A stretch of DNA of 64,000 bases from Hoylesella pleuritidis JCM 14110. Its GTDB lineage: Bacteria; Bacteroidota; Bacteroidia; Bacteroidales; Bacteroidaceae. Below the pieces are notes generated by a model, which worked only from the letters and a program-made list of their open reading frames with translations, ran no database searches and was not told where the DNA came from. The stretch lies in the NCBI RefSeq assembly GCF_000613725.1, contig NZ_BAJN01000008.1, forward strand, positions 62,001-126,000. The letters are read 5' to 3'. Below, one piece after another: positions 1-8,208 of this stretch (its first letter is position 1; each line of letters opens with the position of its first letter). A program made the translations under genes and the position numbers.

Positions 1-1
1 T

Positions 2-406
2 AGTGGTACAAGAATAGACACTTCGATATCTTCGCAAGGCATCAAAAACTTCGTTTTAGGTACCGGTCTTAATGTCAATCAACGCGAGTTCCACAGCGAT
101 GCTCCCAATCCCGTGTCACTTTTTCAAATATTGGGGTACGAGATAAATCCTGATCTACTACTCAATAAAATTATCACAAGATTCGAAAAGTATTACCACT
201 TAGTTATCCAAGGATACTATTCGCAGATTTCGACACAATATCACGCTGCCTTATACCGTACAAAAGGACTTTATAAATACAGCGATAAAACCGGTGATTT
301 CCAGGCTACTATCCTTCGCGTAGAAGATAACGGACATCTTATTTTGCGTGATTCTACTGGCAAATTACGCCAATATGCTTTTAAAGAACTGACATTTATC
401 ATTTAA
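2..406 (+). CDS. birA: Biotin--[acetyl-CoA-carboxylase] ligase, C-terminal part (5' truncated by window edge)
   Basis: The frame is open from base 2 and gives about 134 residues ending in a TAA at 404-406. Near the start it reads FVLGTGLNVNQ, the biotin-ligase motif GIGxNVNQ that closes the catalytic core. The rest matches the short C-terminal SH3-like cap (ILRVEDNGHLILRD). The enzyme activates biotin with ATP and attaches it to the biotin carboxyl carrier protein in the cytoplasm. The GTG at 113 is an internal valine, not the start; the real start lies outside the window. pyrH follows after 11 bases, so the two may be co-transcribed. The family assignment is firm, the length unknown. Confidence 0.9.
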   Translation, partial: SGTRIDTSISSQGIKNFVLGTGLNVNQREFHSDAPNPVSLFQILGYEINPDLLLNKIITRFEKYYHLVIQGYYSQISTQYHAALYRTKGLYKYSDKTGDFQATILRVEDNGHLILRDSTGKLRQYAFKELTFII

Positions 407-417
407 ATTTACAATAT

Positions 418-1128
418 ATGGCAAAGTATAAAAGAATTCTCCTTAAACTTAGCGGCGAAAGTTTGATGGGTAAACAAAGTTTTGGAATTGATCCTGAACG
501 TCTCGCTGACTACGCGCGTCAAATCAAAGAAGTGCACGAAATGGGTGTTCAGATCGGTATAGTAATCGGTGGTGGCAATATTTTCCGAGGTTTAAACGGA
601 GCTTCCGAAGGATTCGATCGCGTGAAAGGCGATCAAATGGGAATGTGCGCAACGGTAATCAACTCTCTCGCTTTAAGCAGTGCATTAGATGCGAATGGAA
701 TCAAAACAAAAGTATTAACAGCCATTCGTATGGAGCCCATCGGTGAGTTTTACTCTAAATGGAAAGCTATTGAGGCAATGGCAGCAGGTTATGTCTGTAT
801 CTTCTCGGCTGGGACAGGCTCTCCCTACTTCACAACGGATACAGGAAGCTCGCTTCGTGGTATCGAGATCGAGGCTGATATAATGCTCAAAGGCACACGA
901 GTGGATGGCATATATACGGCTGATCCCGAAAAAGACCCAAATGCAACAAAGTTTGATGAAATTACTTTTGATGAGATTTACACCAGTAATCTAAAAGTGA
1001 TGGACCTTACCGCAACCACAATGTGTAAGGAAAATAATCTACCGATTTATGTCTTCAATATGGACATTTTCGGTAATCTGAAACGCGTAATGAACGGAGA
1101 ACGTATCGGAACACTTGTTCACAATTGA
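418..1128 (+). CDS. pyrH: UMP kinase
   Basis: 236 residues, the usual length for hexameric bacterial UMP kinase of the amino-acid-kinase fold. It phosphorylates UMP to UDP in pyrimidine nucleotide synthesis. Visible motifs are LKLSGESLMG at the N-terminus (phosphate loop), IGGGNIFRG near residue 50, TTDTGSSLRGIEIEADIML near residue 140 and KGTRVDGIYTADPEKDP near residue 160 (nucleotide site). The ATG lies 11 bases after birA. A stem with a T-run follows the stop codon. Nothing unusual is seen. Confidence 0.98.
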   Translation: MAKYKRILLKLSGESLMGKQSFGIDPERLADYARQIKEVHEMGVQIGIVIGGGNIFRGLNGASEGFDRVKGDQMGMCATVINSLALSSALDANGIKTKVLTAIRMEPIGEFYSKWKAIEAMAAGYVCIFSAGTGSPYFTTDTGSSLRGIEIEADIMLKGTRVDGIYTADPEKDPNATKFDEITFDEIYTSNLKVMDLTATTMCKENNLPIYVFNMDIFGNLKRVMNGERIGTLVHN

Positions 1129-1144
1129 GTATTCCATAATTTGT

Positions 1145-1208
1145 CGAGAAACAGGCGACCGATTCACCACAGTGTATTTACTTGCCTGCTTTCTCTTTTT
1201 TATTTTTA
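1145..1208 (+). terminator. Probable terminator after pyrH
   Basis: GAGAAACAGGC (about 1146-1156) pairs with GCCTGCTTTCTC (1184-1195) with one bulge and a long loop, followed by a run of Ts to 1207. The loop is longer than usual, so efficiency is uncertain. Confidence 0.55.
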
Positions 1209-1261
1209 CCTAAATCGTAAACTGAGCGAATTGTATTTGACAATAAATCCAATTTGCGTGT

Positions 1262-1349
1262 AAGATACCGTTAGATGCACTGCAAAAAACCGAGAAATGG
1301 TGTACGTTTAGCAATTAATTACAGTGCATTTAACTATTAGTCATAACAC
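1262..1349. repeat. 22-base-period repeat array 1 (degenerate)
   Basis: Four units start at 1262, 1284, 1306 and 1328, exactly 22 bases apart. The last two (GTTTAGCAATTAATTACAGT and ATTTAACTATTAGTCATAAC) resemble the units of the clearer arrays at 33439, 50230 and 62792, with a GTG-like end to each unit. This copy is the most eroded; on its own it would not be convincing. Confidence 0.5.
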
Positions 1350-1726
1350 CTCATATATCTAATACCCAAATGAATACAAGGTAGAACCGTTTTTCCCTTT
1401 TCAGAGTACAAAGAATCTACTCTATAAATCTTCAAGTTCGTGTAATCTAAATGTATATCAATGAAGACATACTACACTTTAAAAGACATTGATAACCAAT
1501 AAGATATAAAGGGAAATGCTATGGTGTAATTAAAATAGGGGAAAACTGTTCTCAGAAAATAATAGGATATCATATAATCTATTCATCCGTGCTTTTTAAT
1601 TAGAAAGCATTCCCACAACCGATAAATACAGCAGTTAAAAATTCCGAACTTAATATCTTAGATTTACTCCTGCCTCCAACCATTTCTCTTCCGAAAGAAA
1701 AAATTAGCGAAAAAGGCACAGAATAT

Positions 1727-1757
1727 TTTGCAGTTTATGGAAAATGTTGTATCTTTG
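1727..1757 (+). promoter_or_regulatory. Bacteroidota-type promoter of tRNA-Lys
   Basis: TTTG at 1727-1730, 19 bases, then TATCTTTG at 1750-1757. This matches the -33/-7 consensus of the Bacteroidota primary sigma factor. The tRNA begins 34 bases downstream. Confidence 0.85.
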
Positions 1758-1790
1758 CACTCGCTTTTAAGAATAGAAAGTATTATTGGA

Positions 1791-1863
1791 GATCCGTTAG
1801 CTCAGCTGGTAGAGCACAACACTTTTAATGTTGGGGTCTTGGGTTCGAGCCCCAAACGGATCA
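1791..1863 (+). tRNA. tRNA-Lys (TTT anticodon)
   Basis: 73 nt. The acceptor arms GATCCGT (1791-1797) and ACGGATC (1856-1862) pair perfectly, with discriminator A at 1863. The anticodon stem CAACA/TGTTG encloses loop CTTTTAA with anticodon TTT. The T arm is GGGGTTCGAGCCCC-like (GGGTTCGAGCCC). CCA is not encoded. Confidence 0.97.
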
Positions 1864-1878
1864 CAAGAATAGAGAGAG

Positions 1879-1907
1879 GATTAACTTATCAGAGTTAATC
1901 TTTTTTA
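1879..1907 (+). terminator. Terminator of tRNA-Lys
   Basis: GATTAACT (1879-1886), six-base loop, AGTTAATC (1893-1900), then TTTTTT. A perfect 8-bp stem with a T-run. Confidence 0.85.
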
Positions 1908-2152
1908 TTTTCCATTTGGTTTATCAGGTATTTAATACAACCATTGGTATGAAATAGTATTCTTGAATACAGACTTTATTAAGAACCTGTTCCTAATGCA
2001 GATACGTCAGCTACTTCCCCCACTGCTTATTGAAAATAATATGACCTAAAATCCTCTACCATACAGTAAGACAGAACTATAACAACACGCTTTCCTTTTA
2101 TCAGAATTATCAAAACAAATATAGGATATTTCTGATATAATATGATCAATTC

Positions 2153-4222
2153 TTATTCTTCAAGTTCATATGGAGTAAGCTGAGCATAGATATAGTTAGC
2201 TCGTCGTTGCAGCCAGGTTTTCATATTTTGAACCACGAGTTGATAGTCATCCTTGTTGTTCCATTTTTTATCATTGTTCAGAAAAGAGGGACGTACATAC
2301 CGATAATACTCATCGCAAAAGCTGAGTAATTCCTGTAACTGATTTCTCATAAAGTTTGTCCAAACCCGATAATAAGCCTTATCAACTGCTTTATCCTTAA
2401 ACCGGAGATCTCGAATGAACTGCTGTCCCTTATAAAGACTTGACGGAACATTCCAAAAGTCTGTCTCAGGATTGGCAGTCCCATAGTCACGATTAGTCTC
2501 ATAACCGAAAGCCAGATCGAAATCCCATACCGGCCCGAAGATGTACTTACTGTTTGCCGAAGTAAAATCTTCCTTGTACAAGAATGTACTTTTAGGGTGC
2601 ATAATCTCATAATTGCAAAGAAGTTCGTTTACCATCAAATAACGGGCAAGCTGATCTACATCCGCGAGATGAGAGATATGACCATCTACTTTCAATGTGA
2701 GACAGAAGCGATCGAAATCGCTTCGGATAATGTCGAGCATATTGGGTATTTCATCTTTTGCAAAATGGAAATCTTTGACATTGACAGGCAAATTGTAGAA
2801 AGTAGAGTAAAATTTGTACTGTTCATCATAATATGTATCGAGTTCTAAAAGAGCGGCTTTCGATTTGTCTTTTACTTTCACACTGTTGTCCGATATCCCC
2901 ACTTTCTCTGTGAAATTATAACTCCCTCGATAATTTCCGTTGATGTACAGCTCCACAGGAATGATATGGTTTACAGCAGTTGTTTGCACCAAAGCGGCGA
3001 GCTTCATTCCAATAGCATTCGACAACATTGAGCGTCGCCGCTTATTGGAAAGTAAAACCCAGTTTTTACCTTTGGCTAATCCGAATGGCGTTACTGCCTT
3101 TTTGAACTTCAATCGATAAGGATTCTTATCATAAGGATTCTTATCATTCCAACTGCTATTACCTCTTCCTTTAATCTGAACAGTTTCGGTTATATCGGGA
3201 TAAATCCCCATTCCGCTTATTTTAAACCGCGCATTGCGATATGTTTTCTTATCCGTAACGAATGCGCCGCCGTCAATATCGATATCAATACGAGGAACAC
3301 GTGCCTTGGCATCGTTGGCCGAAACATCTAATTGTGATTTGATATCATAATAATTGTTCGCTTTATAATCAAATGCTTTAAGTGTTTTGACAATAACTCC
3401 TTCTACATTAGTCAGCCTGTCTTTCACGTGATATTTCACCGTAAGTTTATGCCTTCCCGGAGCAATTACCATAAAGGCCCCATTCTCTCGGATTGCCGGG
3501 GAAGTATTTTTCAGAGGAAATCCTTTTTCATCATCACTAATCCCTTTCGTAATGAGCGTAATTGTCTTTCCACTCCCCGATCCGACCAGCTTTTCATCAG
3601 TGGGACTAAGCATATAGGTTCCGGCAATATTGTCATCGGAAATTACCTCGATTGCTGTGATATAAGTATTGACACGTTTTTGTTTCGCATAAGGCAAGAA
3701 ACAAAGATAAGCTGCTTTGTGTTCCAGCTGAAAAATGAATTGTCCGCTCCGAGTCTTTGTTGCGAGTCCCACAGAACAGTCACCTGATTCCCCGAAATGT
3801 TTGCTGTTATAGGGAGTCTCCTGTATTTGCTCGGCAGCGATTGTCACTCGATTTCCGTAACCTCCTTTACCGGGATAATAGACAATATATTTACTGGCTG
3901 TGTAGGTTCCAGGCATCATAAAATTAAACAGAGATGTTTTGTCAATAACAACATTGTTGCTCTTTTGGAAGATGTTATCATCATCCTTCACATAAACCTT
4001 GTCGCCATTCTCCCAAAAAAAATATCCGCTTCCATGATCCAAAGATGTACGCGTGTCCGTTTTATTGAGACTCCTGTCTGCAATGAAAGTAGTTAAACGA
4101 GTATTCTCTTTCTTTACAATTGATTTCTTTATTATATCTTGGGTAATATCATCAATTGAGCAACTTGCAATAACCATCATCAACACAGATACAGCAGCAA
4201 GTGACAAAACATTTATTTTCAT
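2153..4222 (-). CDS. CotH kinase-family lipoprotein with fimbrillin-like N-terminal region
   Basis: 689 residues with a lipoprotein signal peptide ending in VIASC-S (lipobox Cys near residue 21), so probably anchored in the outer membrane. Residues about 40-290 contain the string DTRTSLDHGSGYFFWENGD, typical of Bacteroidales fimbrillin-like/Mfa N-domains. The C-terminal half (about 310-680) is a CotH domain: IKGRGNSSWNDKNPY, YRLKFKKAV, NWVLLSNKRRRS, ELYINGNYRGSYNFTEKV, LLELDTYY and FGPVWDFDLAFGYE. CotH proteins are atypical secreted protein kinases in spores; the substrate in Bacteroidota is not known. It stands alone, with a TAATTTTG element about 205 bases upstream. Domain calls are from motif recall. 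Confidence 0.85.
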   Translation of the reverse strand: MKINVLSLAAVSVLMMVIASCSIDDITQDIIKKSIVKKENTRLTTFIADRSLNKTDTRTSLDHGSGYFFWENGDKVYVKDDDNIFQKSNNVVIDKTSLFNFMMPGTYTASKYIVYYPGKGGYGNRVTIAAEQIQETPYNSKHFGESGDCSVGLATKTRSGQFIFQLEHKAAYLCFLPYAKQKRVNTYITAIEVISDDNIAGTYMLSPTDEKLVGSGSGKTITLITKGISDDEKGFPLKNTSPAIRENGAFMVIAPGRHKLTVKYHVKDRLTNVEGVIVKTLKAFDYKANNYYDIKSQLDVSANDAKARVPRIDIDIDGGAFVTDKKTYRNARFKISGMGIYPDITETVQIKGRGNSSWNDKNPYDKNPYRLKFKKAVTPFGLAKGKNWVLLSNKRRRSMLSNAIGMKLAALVQTTAVNHIIPVELYINGNYRGSYNFTEKVGISDNSVKVKDKSKAALLELDTYYDEQYKFYSTFYNLPVNVKDFHFAKDEIPNMLDIIRSDFDRFCLTLKVDGHISHLADVDQLARYLMVNELLCNYEIMHPKSTFLYKEDFTSANSKYIFGPVWDFDLAFGYETNRDYGTANPETDFWNVPSSLYKGQQFIRDLRFKDKAVDKAYYRVWTNFMRNQLQELLSFCDEYYRYVRPSFLNNDKKWNNKDDYQLVVQNMKTWLQRRANYIYAQLTPYELEE

Positions 4223-4900
4223 TATTATTGCCTATTTTATATATATTTCTTATACGTTTATTCCTGTCTCTTTCTCATATATGCTAAGGCTGGTATTCTT
4301 TCCTGACAGATGGCCGAAAAAAAAATCAGAAAAACACATCCATTCCTATTATCATATATTATCAAAAGAAAACTTATATTTTCAATATTATCTTCTTCAA
4401 AAGACGCTCCTATCTTATTACGCGCTGCAAAATTAGCCAATAAATTTTAAATATACAAGAAAGAGTTAAAGAAAAGATTATTAAATTTAAGAGATAAAAC
4501 AGGATTCCATTACCTTTTCCATAGAAACAATTATAAAGCTTATAAATATAGCAATCTATATCATTAATATCTTTTTAAGGAGGTCTTCCTCTCCTAACAT
4601 AAAAGACGAACCGAAATCTGATAGAAAAGTAAGAAAAAACGTACGAGTCTCATTGCCGAATCATACGCCACATTTCATTTTCACACATTATCAAATATAA
4701 TTGTATTAAATAAGAACTCGTATAGGAGTGAGGCAGAAGTCCCTTAGTACAGCTCCACAAGTATAGGACTTGTCACATTACAATATAGGAGATACTGCCG
4801 ACCAATACAGAAGAATTTTTTTAACGACCATATATTAGCGATATTTCAGTATCAAATTGATTATCGCTTCATTTGAATAATAATAAAGGCCGATGCATTT
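4223..4900. other. AT-rich intergenic region between rlpA-like gene and CotH gene
   Basis: About 680 bases. Short open frames on both strands (4053-4436 plus, 4258-4440 minus) look like chance. A minus-strand promoter for the CotH gene is likely at 4428-4459. AGGAGG-TCTT-CCTC near 4577 forms only a weak hairpin. Nothing else is recognisable. Confidence 0.5.
4428..4459 (-). promoter_or_regulatory. Candidate promoter of CotH gene
   Basis: Minus strand TAATTTTG (4435-4428) with a CTTG -33 element (4459-4456), 20-base spacing. It implies a leader of about 200 nt before the start at 4222. Confidence 0.45.
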
Positions 4901-5596
4901 TCAATGTTTAGACTTCTCGAATATCTTTAACCACTTGTTGGTCTCATCTTTCTTGAGAGGAACCTGCTTAGCCTGTTGCTTAGAATCGCTCTCAGGAGTT
5001 AAGACCGACTTGATATGTTTCTCAGAATAGCTTTTCGGAAGTTTTTTACTTAATCTATCTGCCGGTTCTTTCTTTTCCTGACTCTTTTGCCTCCACGCAT
5101 CAATGAAACTATAACCGGCTGTCGACACTTCAAAATCTATTTCCGGGAGCTTGATGGGGCTGTCGTTACGATACGGAATAGATACACTCGTCACAGGACT
5201 GATTTCTACCGTTGTAACCCCCTGAGCCAACATCCCTAACTGTTGGGCTGCTCCCCACGAGAGATCAATGATACGGCCGCGACCAAAAGGACCGCGATCA
5301 ATAACTTTCACGACAACCTCCTTACCGTTGGAAAGATTCCGCACCCTGAGCAACGTACCAAAAGGATAAGTGCGATGGGCACAAGTAAGACTGTCGTGGT
5401 GAACTCTTTCACCGCTACTCGTTCGTGCTCCGGTGGCACGTTTAGAATAAAAAGAGGCTTTACCCCTTTGTTGAGCTAACATAGGAGTAAAGCCTAAAAG
5501 TATTGTTACGACCAAGATCGTCTTTTTAGTAAAGGTGTTGACAAATTGACGAGTAAACAAGTTGACACGTGAACAAATTCCTCCTTGTCCACTCAT
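4901..5596 (-). CDS. rlpA: RlpA-like double-psi beta-barrel protein (septal ring lytic transglycosylase family)
   Basis: Secreted cell-wall protein. The double-psi beta-barrel is clear: GKASFYSKRATGARTSSGE, LTCAHRTYPFGTLLRVRNL, VVVKVIDRGPFGRGRIIDLS and AAQQLGM. RlpA proteins bind or cleave peptidoglycan strands lacking stem peptides. The C-terminal 90 residues are Lys/Glu-rich and unrecognised; no SPOR repeat is visible. A GTG at 5656 that overlaps the gdhA stop extends the frame, but those 20 residues are encoded by an octamer repeat, so I prefer the ATG at 5596. Even then the signal peptide (TILVVTILLGFTPMLAQQ) sits about 27 residues in, which is long. The gene follows gdhA on the same strand. 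Confidence 0.8.
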   Translation of the reverse strand: MSGQGGICSRVNLFTRQFVNTFTKKTILVVTILLGFTPMLAQQRGKASFYSKRATGARTSSGERVHHDSLTCAHRTYPFGTLLRVRNLSNGKEVVVKVIDRGPFGRGRIIDLSWGAAQQLGMLAQGVTTVEISPVTSVSIPYRNDSPIKLPEIDFEVSTAGYSFIDAWRQKSQEKKEPADRLSKKLPKSYSEKHIKSVLTPESDSKQQAKQVPLKKDETNKWLKIFEKSKH

Positions 5597-5655
5597 ACGA
5601 TTATTCCCTCGTTTACTTGTCCACTCGTTCACTCGTCTACTCGTTAACTCCTTCA
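5538..5655. repeat. Inverted 8-base repeat arrays around the rlpA start
   Basis: The left arm is five consecutive octamers (5538-5577, units such as TTGACAAA, TTGACGAG, TAAACAAG). The right arm is six (5608-5655, CTCGTTTA, CTTGTCCA, CTCGTTCA, CTCGTCTA, CTCGTTAA, CTCCTTCA). The arms are near reverse complements and could form a long imperfect stem with a 30-base loop (5578-5607). The right arm contains the gdhA stop codon. Related units recur at 10610, 32709, 32775, 46690, 55330 and 59280. Confidence 0.7.
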
Positions 5656-6990
5656 CACAATCCCTTGTGCCATCATTGCATTTGCCACTTTCATAAAGCC
5701 GGCAATATTAGCACCCTTTACATAGTCGATATAACCGTCAGACTCGGTACCATATTTCACGCACTGCTCGTGAATCGAGTGCATAATATGATGCAGACGT
5801 TCGTCTACTTCCTTACCAGTCCAGCCCAAACGCAGAGAATTCTGTGTCATTTCTAAGCCCGATGTTGCTACACCGCCAGCATTAACAGCCTTACCCGGAG
5901 CAAAGAGTGTCTTCGAAGCAACAAACTTCTCGGAAGCCTCTGCCGTGCAGCCCATATTAGAAACTTCGGCCACGCATACCGGTTTCGAAGCCAGAATCTT
6001 GTCAGCATCTGCGCCATTGAGTTCGTTCTGCGTTGCACAAGGCAAGTAAATGTCTGCCTTTGCCTCCCAAGGTTTCTTACCTGCGAAGAATGTTGCCGAA
6101 GAGAACTTATCTGCATAAGGTGCACAAATATCGTTTCCGCTGTTGCGAAGCTCTAACATATAATCGATTTTCTCGCCGCTGATACCATCGGGATCGAGGA
6201 TATAACCGTCGGGGCCACTCAACGTGATAACTTTCGCACCCAGTTCGGTTGCTTTCTTGGTAGCACCCCAAGCCACATTTCCGAATCCGCTCAATGCAAC
6301 GGTCTTGCCCTTGATGTCGATACCTTTGGTCTGCAACATTTGATTTACAAAGTAAAGAGCGCCATAACCGGTAGCCTCAGGACGGAAAATAGAGCCTCCC
6401 CATTCGAGACCTTTGCCCGTGAGCACACCCTCAAACTGATGTGTCAACTTGCGGTACATACCGAAGAGATAGCCGATTTCACGGCCACCTACACCGATAT
6501 CGCCTGCGGGAACATCTTCATTCGGGCCAATATGACGATATAGTTCAGTCATAAATGCTTGACAGAAACGCATAATTTCTGCATCACTACGGCCACGAGG
6601 TGCAAAGTCAGAACCTCCCTTACCACCACCCATAGGCAAAGTAGTGAGTGCATTCTTAAATGTCTGCTCGAAGCCCAAGAACTTCAAGATAGACAAATTA
6701 ACCGACGGATGGAAACGCAGACCACCCTTGTACGGGCCAATGGCACCGTTGAACTGCACACGGTAACCGATGTTCACGTGCACTTCGCCCTTGTCGTCAG
6801 TCCAAGGCACACGGAACGTAACGATGCGCTCCGGCTCAACCATACGCTCAATAAGCTTTGCTTTCTCAAACTCCGGATGCTGATTGTAGACATCCTCGAT
6901 TGAAATTAACACTTCTCTTACTGCTTGTAAGAACTCCACTTCACCTGGATGCTTACGCTCCAGGTCTTGCATAATTTTTTCGACTTCCAT
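5653..6990 (-). CDS. gdhA: NADP-specific glutamate dehydrogenase
   Basis: 445 residues, the length of hexameric bacterial GDH. It interconverts 2-oxoglutarate plus ammonia and glutamate, the main ammonia-assimilation reaction when ammonia is plentiful. Motifs: PYKGGLRFHPSVNLSILKFLGFEQ, LPMGGGKGGSDFAPRGRS (catalytic Lys), PAGDIGVGGREIGYL and the Rossmann GFGNVAWG near residue 240. The start is the ATG at 6990, preceded by a good promoter and an inverted repeat. An alternative assimilation enzyme, glnA, lies at 59518. No anomalies are visible. Confidence 0.97.
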   Translation of the reverse strand: MEVEKIMQDLERKHPGEVEFLQAVREVLISIEDVYNQHPEFEKAKLIERMVEPERIVTFRVPWTDDKGEVHVNIGYRVQFNGAIGPYKGGLRFHPSVNLSILKFLGFEQTFKNALTTLPMGGGKGGSDFAPRGRSDAEIMRFCQAFMTELYRHIGPNEDVPAGDIGVGGREIGYLFGMYRKLTHQFEGVLTGKGLEWGGSIFRPEATGYGALYFVNQMLQTKGIDIKGKTVALSGFGNVAWGATKKATELGAKVITLSGPDGYILDPDGISGEKIDYMLELRNSGNDICAPYADKFSSATFFAGKKPWEAKADIYLPCATQNELNGADADKILASKPVCVAEVSNMGCTAEASEKFVASKTLFAPGKAVNAGGVATSGLEMTQNSLRLGWTGKEVDERLHHIMHSIHEQCVKYGTESDGYIDYVKGANIAGFMKVANAMMAQGIV

Positions 6991-7021
6991 TGTTAGGTAA
7001 TATATTTAAGTTTAGGTAACA

Positions 7022-7046
7022 GGTGTCATATTGTTATTGTGACACC
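7022..7046 (-). promoter_or_regulatory. Inverted repeat at the gdhA transcription start
   Basis: GGTGTCA (7022-7028), 11 bases, TGACACC (7040-7046), a perfect 7-bp dyad. It sits just downstream of the -7 box, over the predicted start site, so it could be an operator or a 5'-end hairpin in the mRNA. Confidence 0.5.
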
Positions 7047-7047
7047 G

Positions 7048-7079
7048 CAAATGTAGTTCTTTTCCAGATAACCACCAAA
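7048..7079 (-). promoter_or_regulatory. Promoter of gdhA
   Basis: Minus strand TACATTTG (7055-7048) and TTTG (7079-7076), 20-base spacing. The predicted start site falls near 7042. Confidence 0.75.
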
Positions 7080-7467
7080 TAAAAGGAAAGGAATTTCATT
7101 TTATTATCTTCCATTTTGTCAAAATTCATCTGTCGTTTGATAATCATTCAATTACTGTAATGCTACAAATTAACATAAAATATTTGATATTTGCAAGTAA
7201 AACCGTAAAAAAGATTTATCTGTGAGAGGATAATGGGAAAAATGGCAGAAAAGTGACTATCGCAAAACATCTTTGATTCAAAGAATAGAGAAATAGATTT
7301 TTAACAAGAAAAAACTTCAACCAAACGATAAAAAACATTATAAAAAGCACTTTTTTGATTTAACGATATATTCCCCAGTATGTGATAAATTCGTCAAGAA
7401 AAGTTCAAAATATCAAGCGCATTGAAAATAGAGAAACTCGGGCAATATAGAGAAGTCTTAGTACGAG
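7060..7467. other. Intergenic region upstream of gdhA
   Basis: Apart from the gdhA promoter and the hairpin at 7468, this AT-rich stretch shows no credible gene, RNA or repeat to my reading. Confidence 0.5.
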
Positions 7468-7505
7468 AATAACAGACAGTCACATTTCTATGACCGTCTG
7501 TTATT
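7468..7505 (-). terminator. Hairpin after the ABC export operon
   Basis: AATAACAGACAGTCA (7468-7482) and TGACCGTCTGTTATT (7491-7505) pair over 15 bp with one mismatch, ten bases past the stop of the ATPase gene. The T-run on the minus strand is poor, so it may be a weak terminator or an mRNA-stabilising stem. Confidence 0.55.
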
Positions 7506-7514
7506 ATCATTCAT

Positions 7515-8177
7515 TTACTTCACGATCTGCCCGTCAAACAAATGGATTGTACGATGGGCAATGGAAGCATCGTGTTCGTTGTGGGTTACCATCACAATAG
7601 TAGTGCCATCTTGATTGAGTTCCGTCAGCAGGCGCATCACTTCGGCGCCGTTCTTAGAATCCAAATTACCCGTAGGTTCATCAGCAAGAATGAGTTTCGG
7701 ACCGAACACTACAGCACGGGCGATGGCCACACGCTGTTGCTGACCACCGCTAAGCTGATGCGGGAAATGCTTGGCACGATGACTGATATTCATACGTTTC
7801 ATCATTTCTCTTACTTTCTCTTTGCGTTCAGACTTGGAATAATCCAGATACGTGAGCGGCAGTTCGATATTTTCCTCCACGTTGAGTTCGTCTATTAGGT
7901 TAAAACTTTGGAAAACGAAGCCTATTTCGCCTTTGCGCACATCAGTGCGTTCCTTCTCTTTCAATTCCGACACATCCTTATCGCCCAAGACATATTTTCC
8001 GCTTGTGGTATTATCTAATAAACCAAGGATATTGAGCAGAGTAGACTTTCCGCAACCAGATGGCCCCATGATGGCTACAAACTCCCCGTCTTCCACGTTA
8101 AAACTTACATTGTTGAGTGCAATTGTTTCCACTTCTTCCGTGCGAAACGATTTGCTTAGATTTTCAGTTTGAATCAT
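7515..8177 (-). CDS. ABC transporter ATP-binding protein (MacB/LolD type)
   Basis: 220 residues, a stand-alone nucleotide-binding domain of the MacB/LolD/FtsE group, which powers mechanotransmission rather than classical transport. Walker A is GPSGCGKST near residue 40, the ABC signature LSGGQQQRVAIARA near 143, Walker B LILADEPTGNLD near 163 and the H-loop MVTHNEHDA near 197. It is the last gene of a minus-strand operon containing three FtsX-like permeases, a HlyD-type adaptor and TolC, and is the only ATPase there. It therefore presumably serves all three permeases. Confidence 0.93.
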   Translation of the reverse strand: MIQTENLSKSFRTEEVETIALNNVSFNVEDGEFVAIMGPSGCGKSTLLNILGLLDNTTSGKYVLGDKDVSELKEKERTDVRKGEIGFVFQSFNLIDELNVEENIELPLTYLDYSKSERKEKVREMMKRMNISHRAKHFPHQLSGGQQQRVAIARAVVFGPKLILADEPTGNLDSKNGAEVMRLLTELNQDGTTIVMVTHNEHDASIAHRTIHLFDGQIVK

Positions 8178-8208
8178 TTGAATTAAAATTTATAGTTATA
8201 TTTAATAC

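Larger units (their letters stand above)
1129..1749. other. Intergenic region pyrH to tRNA-Lys
   Basis: About 620 bases without a credible gene. It holds the pyrH terminator, a degenerate 22-base-period array (1262-1349) and the tRNA-Lys promoter at its right end. I see no conserved coding frame or other structure in 1350-1720. Confidence 0.6.

Noticed and set aside
3428..4436. Plus-strand frames of 99-127 residues opposite the CotH gene
   Set aside because: They lie antisense to a well-supported gene, have no recognisable domains and no promoters.
4577..4600. AGGAGGTCTTCCTCTCC as a terminator or Shine-Dalgarno site
   Set aside because: The stem is short and no gene follows in either direction.
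5597..5656. GTG start of rlpA at 5656 with 20 extra residues
   Set aside because: These codons are an octamer repeat and precede an already long signal peptide region; the ATG at 5596 is preferred.
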